Counted from the stretch's first letter, positions 1 to 8,430 are shown. The stretch: 35,128 nucleotides of DNA from Candidatus Mediterraneibacter stercoripullorum (GCA_019115765.1 DXCZ01000062.1:1-35128); one strand, 5' to 3'. The notes: generated from the sequence alone by a model not told the origin. Numbers and translations: made by a program.

Positions 1-35
1 AACTTTAAAATAGTAATACTAAGTGCGTTGTGCAG

Positions 36-64
36 GCGACAACAAAATGCAAATATGATAGAAT
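36..64 (+). promoter_or_regulatory. possible promoter of the defence-like operon
   Basis: A GCGACA box (36–41) and a TAGAAT box (59–64) are separated by 17 bp and lie 39 bp upstream of the first start codon. The -10 box is a fair sigma-A match and the -35 is poor. The window starts here, so longer upstream control cannot be judged. Confidence 0.35.
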
Positions 65-102
65 AGAACATATATTAAACAATCTACGGCAGGGGTGACC
101 AT

Positions 103-2010
103 ATGCTGATTTATGAAGGAACAAAAGACAATTTCTTAACAAGCGTAGAACAGGATACGATTGCTTTGGAAATTGAAAACAATATTTATGAAAGAATGCA
201 CCGGCACACAGCAAAAAATGAATTTCATGCCTGGGAAAACTCTATGGAATATATGTATAAGGTCCTGAATGATCAGGATATTCCGTCGGATGCAGGGATT
301 GCTATTGAATACAATATTCCTCAGACATCGAAACGTGTTGATTTTTTGATTTCTGGTTATGGTAAACATGAAGATGCCAATGTTGTTCTGATTGAACTGA
401 AGCAGTGGGATGAACTGGAAGCGGTTTCGGGGAGGGACGGCCTGGTACAGACTTATACCGGAAATGCTGTGAGGCAGGTTGTTCATCCTTCATATCAGGC
501 ATGGTCATACGCTATGCTGATCAGCGATTACAATGCTTCTGTACAAGAAGGCATGATTTCGATTTTTCCATGTGCTTATTTACATAATTACAGACGGCAT
601 GAGCATGATCCGATTGATGCCGAGCAGTATGATATATATCTGGAAGATGCACCGGCATTTACTCGCGGTGAAGTTACAAAGCTTAGAGATTTTATTAAGA
701 AGAGTATCAGAATCGGTGACAATAAAGAATTGATTTATAAGATTGATTCGGGACGTATTAAGCCATCGAAAAGTTTACAGGATTCTATTGCAAAAATGAT
801 GAAAGGCAATCGCGAATTTATTATGCTGGATGAACAAAAGGTTGTTTATGAGGAAATTCTGGATGAAGCAAGACTTTCTGTTGCGGACGGCAATAAGCGC
901 GTTGTGATTGTAAAAGGTGGCCCTGGAACGGGAAAGAGTGTAGTGGCAGTGAATCTGCTTGCCGAATTGACGAAAGAGGATCAGTTCTGTCAATATGTAT
1001 CCAAAAATTCCGCTCCAAGAAATGTGTATCGAAAAAAGCTGAAGGGCAGTATAAGAAAAAGCAGTGTCGATAATATGTTTAAAGGTTCAGGAATTTATAC
1101 TGAAACAGAAAATAATATGGTTGATACAGTTCTTGTCGACGAAGCACATAGACTGAATGAAAAATCAGGAATGTTCCATAACATGGGTGAAAACCAGATT
1201 AAAGAAATCATTCATGCAGCGAAATGCAGCGTGTTTTTTATCGATGAAAGCCAGAGAGTCACATTACAGGATATAGGAAGTGTAGGAGAGATAAGAAAAT
1301 GGGCTGAAGAGGAAAATGCTCAGATTACAGAAATGGAACTAGTGTCTCAATTCAGATGTAACGGGTCAGACGGATATCTGGCATGGCTGGATCATACTTT
1401 GGAAATTCGTGATACTGCCAATTTTGATATGGCAGATATCGATTATGACATCAGGATACTTGATTCACCTGTTAAAATGCAGGAGATGATTATTGAAAGA
1501 AACCGTACATCGCATAATAGAGCAAGGATTCTGGCAGGATACTGTTGGGATTGGAAGAAAGAAGGAGTGAACGATCCATCTGTATATGATATAAAAATCG
1601 GAGATTTTGAAATCAGCTGGAATTTGAAAAATACAACTACTTATGCTATTGATGAAGATTCCGTCCAGGAAGCCGGATGTATACATACCTCTCAGGGATT
1701 GGAATTTGATTATGTCGGAGTCATCATTGGAGATGATATGCGATATGAAAACGGAAGGATTGTTACAGACTTTACCAAACGAGCCAGGACGGACCAGTCA
1801 CTGAAGGGGATTAAAAAGTTGTATAAAGAAAATCCGGATCGGGCGGAGAAAGAAGCAGATGAAATTATAAAAAATACTTACCGGACATTGATGACTCGGG
1901 GCATGAAAGGCTGTTATGTCTATTGTACAGATCAACGGCTGTCTACTTATCTGAAAAAATGTCTGGGCATACAAAAAGCGAGGGTTAAAGATGAAAAAGG
2001 AAACGATTGA
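103..2010 (+). CDS. PD-(D/E)xK nuclease–DUF2075 (Schlafen group 3-like) helicase
   Basis: Predicted 635-residue nuclease-helicase. The N-terminal third shows a PD-(D/E)xK pattern: Asp80 in KRVDFLISG, then Glu98-x-Lys100 in VLIELKQW. The helicase part has Walker A GGPGTGKS (272–279), Walker B VLVDEAHR (Asp346/Glu347), a SQFRCNG motif, and late motifs IHTSQGLEFDYVGV and LMTRGMKGCYVYC typical of DUF2075. Proteins of this class process DNA or RNA, and nuclease-DUF2075 proteins have been linked to phage immunity; the staphylococcal Nhi nuclease-helicase is a possible analogue from memory. The start at ATG 103 follows AGGGGTG at 91–97. The end overlaps the MazG gene by 20 bp, which implies co-translation. 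The domain call is strong; the role in defence is inferred from context. Confidence 0.88.
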   Translation: MLIYEGTKDNFLTSVEQDTIALEIENNIYERMHRHTAKNEFHAWENSMEYMYKVLNDQDIPSDAGIAIEYNIPQTSKRVDFLISGYGKHEDANVVLIELKQWDELEAVSGRDGLVQTYTGNAVRQVVHPSYQAWSYAMLISDYNASVQEGMISIFPCAYLHNYRRHEHDPIDAEQYDIYLEDAPAFTRGEVTKLRDFIKKSIRIGDNKELIYKIDSGRIKPSKSLQDSIAKMMKGNREFIMLDEQKVVYEEILDEARLSVADGNKRVVIVKGGPGTGKSVVAVNLLAELTKEDQFCQYVSKNSAPRNVYRKKLKGSIRKSSVDNMFKGSGIYTETENNMVDTVLVDEAHRLNEKSGMFHNMGENQIKEIIHAAKCSVFFIDESQRVTLQDIGSVGEIRKWAEEENAQITEMELVSQFRCNGSDGYLAWLDHTLEIRDTANFDMADIDYDIRILDSPVKMQEMIIERNRTSHNRARILAGYCWDWKKEGVNDPSVYDIKIGDFEISWNLKNTTTYAIDEDSVQEAGCIHTSQGLEFDYVGVIIGDDMRYENGRIVTDFTKRARTDQSLKGIKKLYKENPDRAEKEADEIIKNTYRTLMTRGMKGCYVYCTDQRLSTYLKKCLGIQKARVKDEKGND

Positions 2011-2329
2011 ACAGGTATTAAAATTTAGAGATGAACGGAACTGGAAGCAATTTCACAATCCGAAGGATCTGGCAATCTCCATCAGTCTGGAGGCTGCGGA
2101 GCTGCTGGAGGTTTTTCAGTGGAGTGCAGAAGACGTCTGGTGTGAGAAGAAAAAAGAAAAAATCAGGGAAGAACTTGCAGATGTATTGAATTACTGTATT
2201 TTAATGGCGGATACCTGTGGGCTGGATATGGATGAAATTATTCAAGAAAAAGTCAGGAAGAATGCAGAGAAGTATCCGGTGGAAAAAGCGTACGGGCATA
2301 AGGAAAAGTATACTGAGCTTGGAGAATAA
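1991..2329 (+). CDS. MazG-like nucleotide pyrophosphohydrolase
   Basis: A 112-residue all-alpha NTP pyrophosphohydrolase of the MazG/RS21-C6 superfamily, which hydrolyses (d)NTPs to (d)NMP and pyrophosphate with Mg2+. The family signature is visible: Glu34-x-x-Glu37 in SLEAAELLEVFQW and Glu61-x-x-Asp64 in REELADVLNYCILMAD, the acidic metal ligands. The length fits the single-domain dCTPase-like subgroup rather than full MazG. It starts inside the upstream nuclease-helicase gene and ends 1 bp before the next gene, so it is in the middle of an operon. In this setting it may tune nucleotide pools or remove modified nucleotides; the substrate cannot be read from sequence. Confidence 0.85.
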   Translation: MKKETIEQVLKFRDERNWKQFHNPKDLAISISLEAAELLEVFQWSAEDVWCEKKKEKIREELADVLNYCILMADTCGLDMDEIIQEKVRKNAEKYPVEKAYGHKEKYTELGE

Positions 2330-2330
2330 T

Positions 2331-3434
2331 ATGCAGTTACCATATTCTGATATTCTGGATATAGCCCATTTTTCCAGATTGTTTGACAATAAAAGCGAGT
2401 GCTATAAATTATTCTGGTTTCAGGCAATTGCACGGAAAATTAAAGAGGGGCACAAAATAATTACATTCGAAGCATTGATTGATGAAATGATTGCAGATGC
2501 ATGGTATATGGTTTCGGAGTATCATTTAAATCTTGGCCCTAATGATGCTCTGGAGAGAGTGGTTCATCGACTGAGTGAGATCAGTCATATGAAATCCAGT
2601 GAGAAAAAGGAAGTGATTCTGGAGTATTTAGCGGCTTGCGAGGATAAGGAAGTTACCGCCATGAAGCGTACTTTATCGCAGAACGTGCCTTATCGATTAC
2701 AGGCACCTTTTATGGAGTCTATGAAAGGAAAAGAGTGGAACAGATCTGGGAAAAATCTTGCGGCAAGAATTAATCAGGAAAAAAGACTGATATATTATTT
2801 TTTACAATTCTGCGGTCTGAACACCCAGATTCAAATCCAGACAGAATGGGCGGATTATATCGAACGCAATTACGAAATCATACAGGGCTGGATTGAATTA
2901 AACCTGATTCAATATCTTCAGAGAAGGAATCCCAGTGTCCCGGGAATTGTGGACAAGCTATCTCCGCCAAAAGAGCGGAATCTGGAAAAAGTAAAAAAAT
3001 ATTGGAAAATGATTGTTGCCATAAAACCTGTTTACGAAATCTATGGAGAAAAACCGCTGAACGAAAAAAATATATCTATTGATCATTTTGTGCCCTGGTC
3101 CTATGTGGCGCATGATGAACTGTGGAATCTGACACCTACAACTCGAAGCATTAACAGTAGTAAAAGCAATAGCCTTCCGGATTGGAATTCCTATTTCCCG
3201 ATGTTATGTAAAAGTGAATACTTATCCTATAAATTAATGTGGGAATATCCGGAAATCCATACGGCTTTTGAAAAATGTGCCAGGGAGCATCTGAATAATC
3301 AAGAGATCAGACACAAACTTTATCAGCAAGGCCTGTCGGAAAGAGAGTTTTCAGAGCGTCTGGAAGAGGTTATTCTTCCGGTCTATAAGTCGGCCAAAAG
3401 TATGGGATTTTCTAATTGGAGACTGAAGGTGTAA
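2331..3434 (+). CDS. HNH endonuclease-domain protein
   Basis: A 367-residue protein when started at ATG 2331, which follows GGAG (2321–2324) by 6 bp and lies 1 bp after the MazG stop. An upstream in-frame start at 2217 would overlap the MazG gene by 113 bp and is unlikely. The first ~240 residues are helical and not recognised. The HNH module is near residues 246–285: ISIDHFVPWS with Asp251-His252, Asn266 in LWNLTP, and Asn275 with Lys278 in the family's N..KS.SLP pattern. The fold predicts a metal-dependent nicking or cutting nuclease. The four tightly packed genes from 103 to 4017 indicate one transcript. The target specificity is unknown. Confidence 0.8.
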   Translation: MQLPYSDILDIAHFSRLFDNKSECYKLFWFQAIARKIKEGHKIITFEALIDEMIADAWYMVSEYHLNLGPNDALERVVHRLSEISHMKSSEKKEVILEYLAACEDKEVTAMKRTLSQNVPYRLQAPFMESMKGKEWNRSGKNLAARINQEKRLIYYFLQFCGLNTQIQIQTEWADYIERNYEIIQGWIELNLIQYLQRRNPSVPGIVDKLSPPKERNLEKVKKYWKMIVAIKPVYEIYGEKPLNEKNISIDHFVPWSYVAHDELWNLTPTTRSINSSKSNSLPDWNSYFPMLCKSEYLSYKLMWEYPEIHTAFEKCAREHLNNQEIRHKLYQQGLSEREFSERLEEVILPVYKSAKSMGFSNWRLKV

Positions 3435-3438
3435 GGTT

Positions 3439-4017
3439 ATGTGCGAGTATTATGAAATCAATGCAAAGCAATATGCCAAAGAAACATTTTCTGCTGATAT
3501 GTCGGAACAATATAAGAGATTTCTCCCTCTACTGAGAGAAAGGGCAAGGATTCTAGATTTGGGAAGTGGCAGCGGGCGTGATGCGTGTTATTTTCAAAAT
3601 CATGGATATCAGGTGACTGCATTGGAACCATCAAAAAATCTTTGCAGAGAGATTCGGAAAGTTTTCTCAGGGGAAATTGTATGTTCTGATATTCAGAGTT
3701 ATCAGCCGGATCAACGATTTGATTGCATTTGGGCTTGTGCGTCATTGATTCATTTACAAGAAAAAGAAATCCTTCACTTTTTTGAAAAAATTGATCTGTT
3801 TTTAAATGATAATGGGATTGTATATCTTTCCGGGAAAAATGGAATTTCTACGGGAGAAGCGGCGGATGGGCGTTATTTTCTTGAATTTACGGACCAATTA
3901 GTGGAAAAGATTCTATTGGCCAACAGACATATATATCTTAAAGAGCTGTGGTATACGGAGGATGCGAGTGGAAGAAAAGGATTTCGATGGATGAATGTGA
4001 TACTCAGGACGGGATAG
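3439..4017 (+). CDS. class I SAM-dependent methyltransferase
   Basis: A 192-residue Rossmann-fold methyltransferase. Motif I is ILDLGSGSGRD (about residues 38–48), followed by the acidic end of strand 2 (VTALEPS) and a motif-IV-like region FDCIWACASLIHL. The last sequence has no N/D-PP-Y/F motif, so this is not a classical DNA adenine or N4-cytosine methylase; the pattern resembles TehB/UbiE-like small-molecule enzymes. It starts 4 bp after the HNH stop, with GTAAGG as a short ribosome site. No target-recognition domain is visible, so pairing with the HNH gene as a restriction-modification system is not supported. The substrate is unknown. Confidence 0.78.
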   Translation: MCEYYEINAKQYAKETFSADMSEQYKRFLPLLRERARILDLGSGSGRDACYFQNHGYQVTALEPSKNLCREIRKVFSGEIVCSDIQSYQPDQRFDCIWACASLIHLQEKEILHFFEKIDLFLNDNGIVYLSGKNGISTGEAADGRYFLEFTDQLVEKILLANRHIYLKELWYTEDASGRKGFRWMNVILRTG

Positions 4018-4093
4018 AAAGATAGTGACTACTAGCAGAATTTCTATCATTAGTGGGAAAAGATAAATTGTGATACAATATTTACGATTACAA

Positions 4094-4108
4094 AACCTCG
4101 GGGAGGTT
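4094..4108 (+). promoter_or_regulatory. hairpin occluding the Shine-Dalgarno of the helicase gene
   Basis: AACCTC (4094–4099) and GAGGTT (4103–4108) form a perfect 6-bp stem with a GGG loop. The GGGAGG ribosome site at 4101–4106 lies within it. If formed in the mRNA it would hide the Shine-Dalgarno of the gene starting at 4116. A possible -10 (TACAAT, 4074–4079) lies just upstream, so the hairpin could sit near the 5' end of a separate transcript. Confidence 0.45.
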
Positions 4109-4115
4109 ACTGGTG

Positions 4116-7055
4116 ATGCAGTTGCAGAATGATAAAATAACAACATTACAGACAGCGATCCAGACAGCATATCTGGATCATACTATAAATTCTAATCTGG
4201 CATATCGACCAGAATTTGTTTCAAATAATTATAAGCTCGGGAAAAAAGTTCTTGTTTCAATTGAAGAAGAATTACAAAGATGTGAAGAATTTTGTATCAG
4301 TGTTGCTTTTATTACCAAAAGCGGAATTACGCCACTTCTTCAGACTTTAAAAGATCTGGAACAAAAAAATATTCCGGGGAAAATCCTGACGACAAATTAT
4401 CTTATGTTCACTGAGCCAGAGGCCCTGGAAAAGCTGGCAGGATTAAAAAATATCGAATTGAAAATGTTTCTTACGAGTGCAGAAACCGGCGGATTTCATA
4501 CAAAGGGATATATCTTTCGTAAAGAGGAAATTTATCGGATTATTATCGGAAGTTCGAATGTAACACTCAGTGCTATCACAAAGAACAAAGAGTGGAATAC
4601 CAAAATTGTTTCTACAGAACAGGGGGAGTTGACTCAGGCAGTTTTACAGGAATTTGATGAGCTATGGCGGGATAAGCATACCTTAGCTTTTGAAGATTTT
4701 ATTGATTCTTACCGTCAAGAGTATCTGAATGAGAAAATGATCCGTAAGCAGAAACAGCAGGCGGTATCAGAGCAGGTAGTAGAGCTTGAAAATTATCTGT
4801 TAAAGCCTAATAAGATGCAGATCGCTTTTGTGAAAAATGTAATGGAAATGAGAGCACAGCATATAGATAGAGCTCTTCTTTTAAGTAGTACGGGGACAGG
4901 AAAATCTCTGGCTTCTGCGTTTATGCTACGGGAGATGGGAACAAAAAGAGCGCTTTTTGTTGTACATAGAGAACAGATTGCAAAACAGACGATGAAAAGT
5001 TATAAAAGAGTTTTTGGTTCGTCAAGAACTTATGGGCTTTTGTCGGGAAATAGCAGAGAGCTTGAGGCAGATTTCTTATTTGCTACTATGCAAATGTTGT
5101 CGAAAGAAGAGATTTTATCCCATTATATCCCCGAAGAGTTTGATGTGATTATTTTGGATGAATGTCATCATGCGGGTGCAGAGAGCTACCAGAAGATTAT
5201 GAGGTATTTTAAGCCAAAGTTCTGGCTGGGTATGACTGCCAGTCCAGATACTAATCAGTATGATATCTACTCGATTTTTGATCATCATATTGCCTATGAA
5301 ATACGTCTTCAGCAAGCTCTTGAGGAAGATTTACTATGCCCTTTCCATTATTTTGGAATTACAGACTTGGAGATAAATGGAGAAGTATTTGATGACAATG
5401 CGGGTGTAAAGAACTTTTCGAATTTGATTTCTGGTGCCCGAGTCGATTACGTGATTGATAAAGCAAATTACTATGGATTTAGCGGAGATCGAGTAAAAGG
5501 TTTGATTTTCTGCAGCCGAAAAGATGAGGCAAAAGAATTGTCGAAAAAGTTTAATGAACGGGGATTGAGAACGGAGGTCCTGACTGGAGAAGATGATCAG
5601 GAACGACGTGAAAGTGTGATTGCCCGCCTGACAAATGATGAAGATGGTGATGCTCAGCTGGATTACATTTTTACCGTAGACATTTTTAATGAAGGTGTCG
5701 ATATCCCGGAAATTAATCAGGTTATTATGCTGAGACCGACTCAATCTCCGGTAGTGTTCATTCAGCAGTTAGGGCGAGGACTCAGAAAATATGAAGGAAA
5801 AGAATATGTAGTGATTCTTGATTTTATTGGGAATTATATGAACAACTTTATGATTCCTATCGCTTTGTCTGGGGACAGAAGCTATAACAAAGATGCAATG
5901 CGCCGTTACATTCGGGAAGGAGCCAGAGTTATTCCGGGAAGTTCTACTATTCACTTTGATGAAATATCAAAAAAGAGAATCTATGCGTCTATTGATACAG
6001 CAAGAACCAATGATATGAAGTTGCTTAGAGAATCTTATAGAGCTTTGAAATATAAGTTGGGAAGAATTCCGACTATACAGGATTTTAAGAAATTTGGATC
6101 TGTGGACGTGACGAAAATTTTCGAAAAGTGTGGATCTTATCATAACTTTTTGAAAAAATACGAAATAGAATATCATGCGCATCTGACGAATCAGGAAGAA
6201 ATTATAATAGAATATTTTTCAAAGAAACTGATAGCTTACAAAAGAATTCATGAACTGGAAATGCTGAAAATGTTGATCTGCCGGGGAAATCGGCTTCTGC
6301 AATATCGGAAACGCTTACAAGAAAAATATCATGTGAGCATGAATGAACAGGTAGAGAGATCGGTGATCAGCAATTTGAAAAATGAATTCCCGAAAGAAGA
6401 AGAGCGCCGTAAATATTCGGAATGTGATCTGGTAGAAAAAAATACAGATGGAAGTTATTCTCTTTCCTCAAAATTTCAAAAAGCACTCTTGAATGAAAAC
6501 TTTAAGCAGATGATCTTGGAATTGCTGAATTTTGGTATAGAACAGTGGAAAGAAAAGTATGGGCAAATTTATAGAGATACCAATTTCACGTTATATCAAA
6601 AATACACATATGAAGATGTATGCCGTTTGCTTAACTGGAAGAAAAATTTGAATGCTCAGAATATCGGAGGCTATTATTATGACAGTGATACAAAGACGCT
6701 TCCTGTATTTATTAATTACCACAAAGCAGAAGATGCAATTGCGTATGAAGATCGGTTTGTTTCGGAGGGGCATTTAATAGCGCTTTCCAAACATCCTAGA
6801 AAAATTACATCCAGCGATGCCGTCCATATTTACAAGCAATCCGAAGAGGATAAAAATAATCGGATTTTCTTGTTTGTTAGAAAAAATAAAGATGATAACG
6901 AAGCAAAAGAGTTCTATTTTCTGGGGGAAATCTTTGCAGAGGGAAAGCCGAGACAGATTTATATGGAAAAAACACACGACAATGCCTTTGAGATAGACTA
7001 TCGATTAGATGTGCCGGTAAGAAGTGATATCTATGATTATATTGTGAGTGATTGA
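4116..7055 (+). CDS. PLD-like nuclease–DEAD/DEAH helicase–DUF3427 protein
   Basis: A 979-residue three-part enzyme. Numbering here is from the alternative GTG at 4113; subtract one for ATG 4116. The N-terminus carries a single phospholipase-D-type half-motif: His129-x-Lys131 (GGFHTKGYIF) and GSSN at 146–149. An SF2 helicase core follows: Walker A SSTGTGKS (258–265), DECHH (349–353), TAS (375–377), a motif V region with FNEGVDIPE, and motif VI QQLGRGLRK (551–559). The C-terminal ~350 residues match the DUF3427 style (IGGYYYDSDTKTLPVFINYH). Such proteins are predicted DNA or RNA translocases with a nuclease head. A 98-bp gap, a weak promoter and an SD hairpin separate it from the upstream operon. 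The catalytic PLD residues seem incomplete for a monomer; the family dimerises. Confidence 0.88.
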   Translation: MQLQNDKITTLQTAIQTAYLDHTINSNLAYRPEFVSNNYKLGKKVLVSIEEELQRCEEFCISVAFITKSGITPLLQTLKDLEQKNIPGKILTTNYLMFTEPEALEKLAGLKNIELKMFLTSAETGGFHTKGYIFRKEEIYRIIIGSSNVTLSAITKNKEWNTKIVSTEQGELTQAVLQEFDELWRDKHTLAFEDFIDSYRQEYLNEKMIRKQKQQAVSEQVVELENYLLKPNKMQIAFVKNVMEMRAQHIDRALLLSSTGTGKSLASAFMLREMGTKRALFVVHREQIAKQTMKSYKRVFGSSRTYGLLSGNSRELEADFLFATMQMLSKEEILSHYIPEEFDVIILDECHHAGAESYQKIMRYFKPKFWLGMTASPDTNQYDIYSIFDHHIAYEIRLQQALEEDLLCPFHYFGITDLEINGEVFDDNAGVKNFSNLISGARVDYVIDKANYYGFSGDRVKGLIFCSRKDEAKELSKKFNERGLRTEVLTGEDDQERRESVIARLTNDEDGDAQLDYIFTVDIFNEGVDIPEINQVIMLRPTQSPVVFIQQLGRGLRKYEGKEYVVILDFIGNYMNNFMIPIALSGDRSYNKDAMRRYIREGARVIPGSSTIHFDEISKKRIYASIDTARTNDMKLLRESYRALKYKLGRIPTIQDFKKFGSVDVTKIFEKCGSYHNFLKKYEIEYHAHLTNQEEIIIEYFSKKLIAYKRIHELEMLKMLICRGNRLLQYRKRLQEKYHVSMNEQVERSVISNLKNEFPKEEERRKYSECDLVEKNTDGSYSLSSKFQKALLNENFKQMILELLNFGIEQWKEKYGQIYRDTNFTLYQKYTYEDVCRLLNWKKNLNAQNIGGYYYDSDTKTLPVFINYHKAEDAIAYEDRFVSEGHLIALSKHPRKITSSDAVHIYKQSEEDKNNRIFLFVRKNKDDNEAKEFYFLGEIFAEGKPRQIYMEKTHDNAFEIDYRLDVPVRSDIYDYIVSD

Positions 7056-7102
7056 TGCAAAAGGCATAAGAGAAAATACAAGAAAAAGAATGGAGAAATG
7101 TG

Positions 7103-7489
7103 ATGAAGACCGTACGTGTAGTAGCAGCAGTAATTAGAAAAGATAATAAAATTTTTGCCACACAAAGAGGATATGGAGAGTTTAAAGATGGCTGGGAATT
7201 TCCCGGTGGCAAGATTGAAGAGGGGGAAACACCTGAACAGGCACTTGCGAGAGAAATTAAAGAAGAATTGGATACCGATATCAATGTGGGAGAATTGATT
7301 GATACGATTGAATTTGATTATCCGAATTTTCACCTGTCTATGGACTGCTTTTGGTGTGAAATTGTGCAGGGAGAATTGGAACTGAGGGAGCATGAATCTG
7401 CAAAATGGTTGTCGAAAGAGAAATTATACACTGTGGATTGGCTTCCGGCAGATGTTGGATTGATTGAAAAGATACAGGAAAAATTGTGA
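7103..7489 (+). CDS. Nudix (MutT-type) nucleoside triphosphate pyrophosphohydrolase
   Basis: A 128-residue Nudix hydrolase with the full box: GGKIEEGE, then nine residues, then REIKEELD, matching G-x5-E-x7-R-E-U-x-E-E-x-G-U except for Asp/Thr near the end. The fold and the short length fit MutT-like (d)NTP sanitisers such as 8-oxo-dGTPases. I chose ATG 7103, six bases after GGAGA (7092–7096); GTG 7100 is in frame immediately before it. It lies 47 bp after the DUF3427 helicase and likely shares its transcript. It is the second nucleotide pyrophosphohydrolase in the island, beside the MazG-like protein, which suggests that the island works on nucleotide pools as well as nucleic acid. Confidence 0.88.
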   Translation: MKTVRVVAAVIRKDNKIFATQRGYGEFKDGWEFPGGKIEEGETPEQALAREIKEELDTDINVGELIDTIEFDYPNFHLSMDCFWCEIVQGELELREHESAKWLSKEKLYTVDWLPADVGLIEKIQEKL

Positions 7490-7704
7490 GAATCATGAAA
7501 AAATTCGATTTTTCTGCTTTTGATGGTGTAGTAAATTACCTCAGAATTCCTTGAATTTACAGGGAATTTTGGAGGTCCCAGATTCTGAAATTGGTATAAA
7601 AATAGTGTAGTAAGCCATTTTTTGAAAAAATCAAAAAATTGGAAAGCCCGAAAAAGCCCATAAAATCAAGCTTTTCTCAGGCTTTCTAAAAAAATCTCAA
7701 AAAA
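7490..7704. other. AT-rich intergenic stretch with a terminator-like inverted repeat
   Basis: No gene is visible between the Nudix gene and the CIRCE operator. GAAAGCC (7642–7648) pairs with GGCTTTC (7680–7686), with an inner AAAAGC/GCTTTT pair. The A/T runs on both sides are on the wrong strand for a clean plus-strand terminator but give a U-rich tail for minus-strand transcription. It probably insulates the accessory block from hsp20. The stretch marks the change from the accessory block to core genes. Confidence 0.4.
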
Positions 7705-7731
7705 TTAGCACTCACCTCTTGACAGTGCTAA
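7705..7731 (+). promoter_or_regulatory. CIRCE operator (HrcA binding site)
   Basis: TTAGCACTC (7705–7713), a 9-bp spacer and CAGTGCTAA (7723–7731) match the CIRCE consensus TTAGCACTC-N9-GAGTGCTAA with one mismatch. HrcA binds this operator and represses heat-shock operons until unfolded protein titrates the GroEL-assisted repressor. The right arm overlaps the -35 box of the hsp20 promoter. Confidence 0.93.
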
Positions 7732-7748
7732 TAAATAAGTGCTATAGT
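7719..7748 (+). promoter_or_regulatory. sigma-A promoter of hsp20
   Basis: A perfect TTGACA (7719–7724) and TATAGT (7743–7748) are 18 bp apart. The -35 lies inside the CIRCE element, so HrcA binding would exclude polymerase. The predicted 5' leader is about 170 nt and contains the direct repeat AAAGTTCCG (7791–7799 and 7810–7818), a third AGTTCC between them (7804–7809), and a GGCTG/CAGCC hairpin near 7865–7880. No clear RNA-thermometer pairing with the SD was found. Confidence 0.85.
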
Positions 7749-7924
7749 ACAGCTAGAACAAAGGAAGAGGGACAAAAAGGAATGAGATATAAAGTTCCGA
7801 AGCAGTTCCAAAGTTCCGGTTCCCTGAAACCAACATCCGAGATCATATCAAGGGTGCTGATAAGGCTGTGTAAGCAGCCCATAGATTATTTCAGAGATTC
7901 AAACAATGGAAGGAGAAATGACTT

Positions 7925-8377
7925 ATGTTGATGCCTAGTATTTTTGGAGAGAACTTATTTGATGATGATTGGATGGATTTCCCGTTTGACAGAGATTTCT
8001 GGGGAAAGAAGAATCCACTGTATGGTAAAAATGCAAAGAACATGATGAAGACAGATATCCGTGAGCATGATACGGGATATGAACTTGATATCGATCTGCC
8101 GGGATTCAAGAAAGATGAGATTAATGTAGAGCTTGAGAATGGTTATCTTACCATTTCAGCTTCCAAGGGTCTTGACAAAGACGAGCAGGATAAGAAAGGT
8201 AAATACATCCGCAGAGAGCGTTATGCAGGCGCTATGCAGAGAAGCTTCTATGTTGGCGATGATATTACCCATGAAGATATCAAAGCGAAATTTGAGGATG
8301 GTATCCTGAAGCTGAGTATTCCGAAAAAGGATGCGCAGGCTGTGGAGACGAAGAAGACCATTTCCATTGAGGGATGA
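7925..8377 (+). CDS. hsp20: Hsp20/alpha-crystallin small heat-shock protein
   Basis: A 150-residue ATP-independent chaperone that holds unfolding proteins for refolding. The alpha-crystallin domain spans about residues 40–145, with the typical ELDIDLPGFKKDEI and GILKLSIPK segments; the latter holds the core-strand consensus. The start ATG 7925 follows AGGAGA (7911–7916) by 8 bp; ATG 7931 is an alternative. Its own promoter with a CIRCE operator indicates HrcA-controlled heat induction, and a terminator closes the unit. It is monocistronic. In clostridia this gene is often called hsp18 or hsp20. Confidence 0.95.
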   Translation: MLMPSIFGENLFDDDWMDFPFDRDFWGKKNPLYGKNAKNMMKTDIREHDTGYELDIDLPGFKKDEINVELENGYLTISASKGLDKDEQDKKGKYIRRERYAGAMQRSFYVGDDITHEDIKAKFEDGILKLSIPKKDAQAVETKKTISIEG

Positions 8378-8430
8378 TCACAGGCAGAAAGATAAGATTC
8401 CTATGTGAGGGTTAATATATAGATTTATTC

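Noticed and set aside
3439-4017. Methyltransferase and HNH endonuclease as a restriction-modification pair.
   Set aside because: The methyltransferase lacks the NPPY/DPPY-type motif and a target-recognition domain, so DNA methylation is not supported.
7782-7931. A possible 49-residue leader peptide in the hsp20 5' region, ending 7 bp inside the hsp20 start.
   Set aside because: The only SD is either 1 bp or 10 bp away from the ATG, the composition is not protein-like, and no family resemblance was seen. The stop overlaps hsp20, so coupling cannot be fully excluded.
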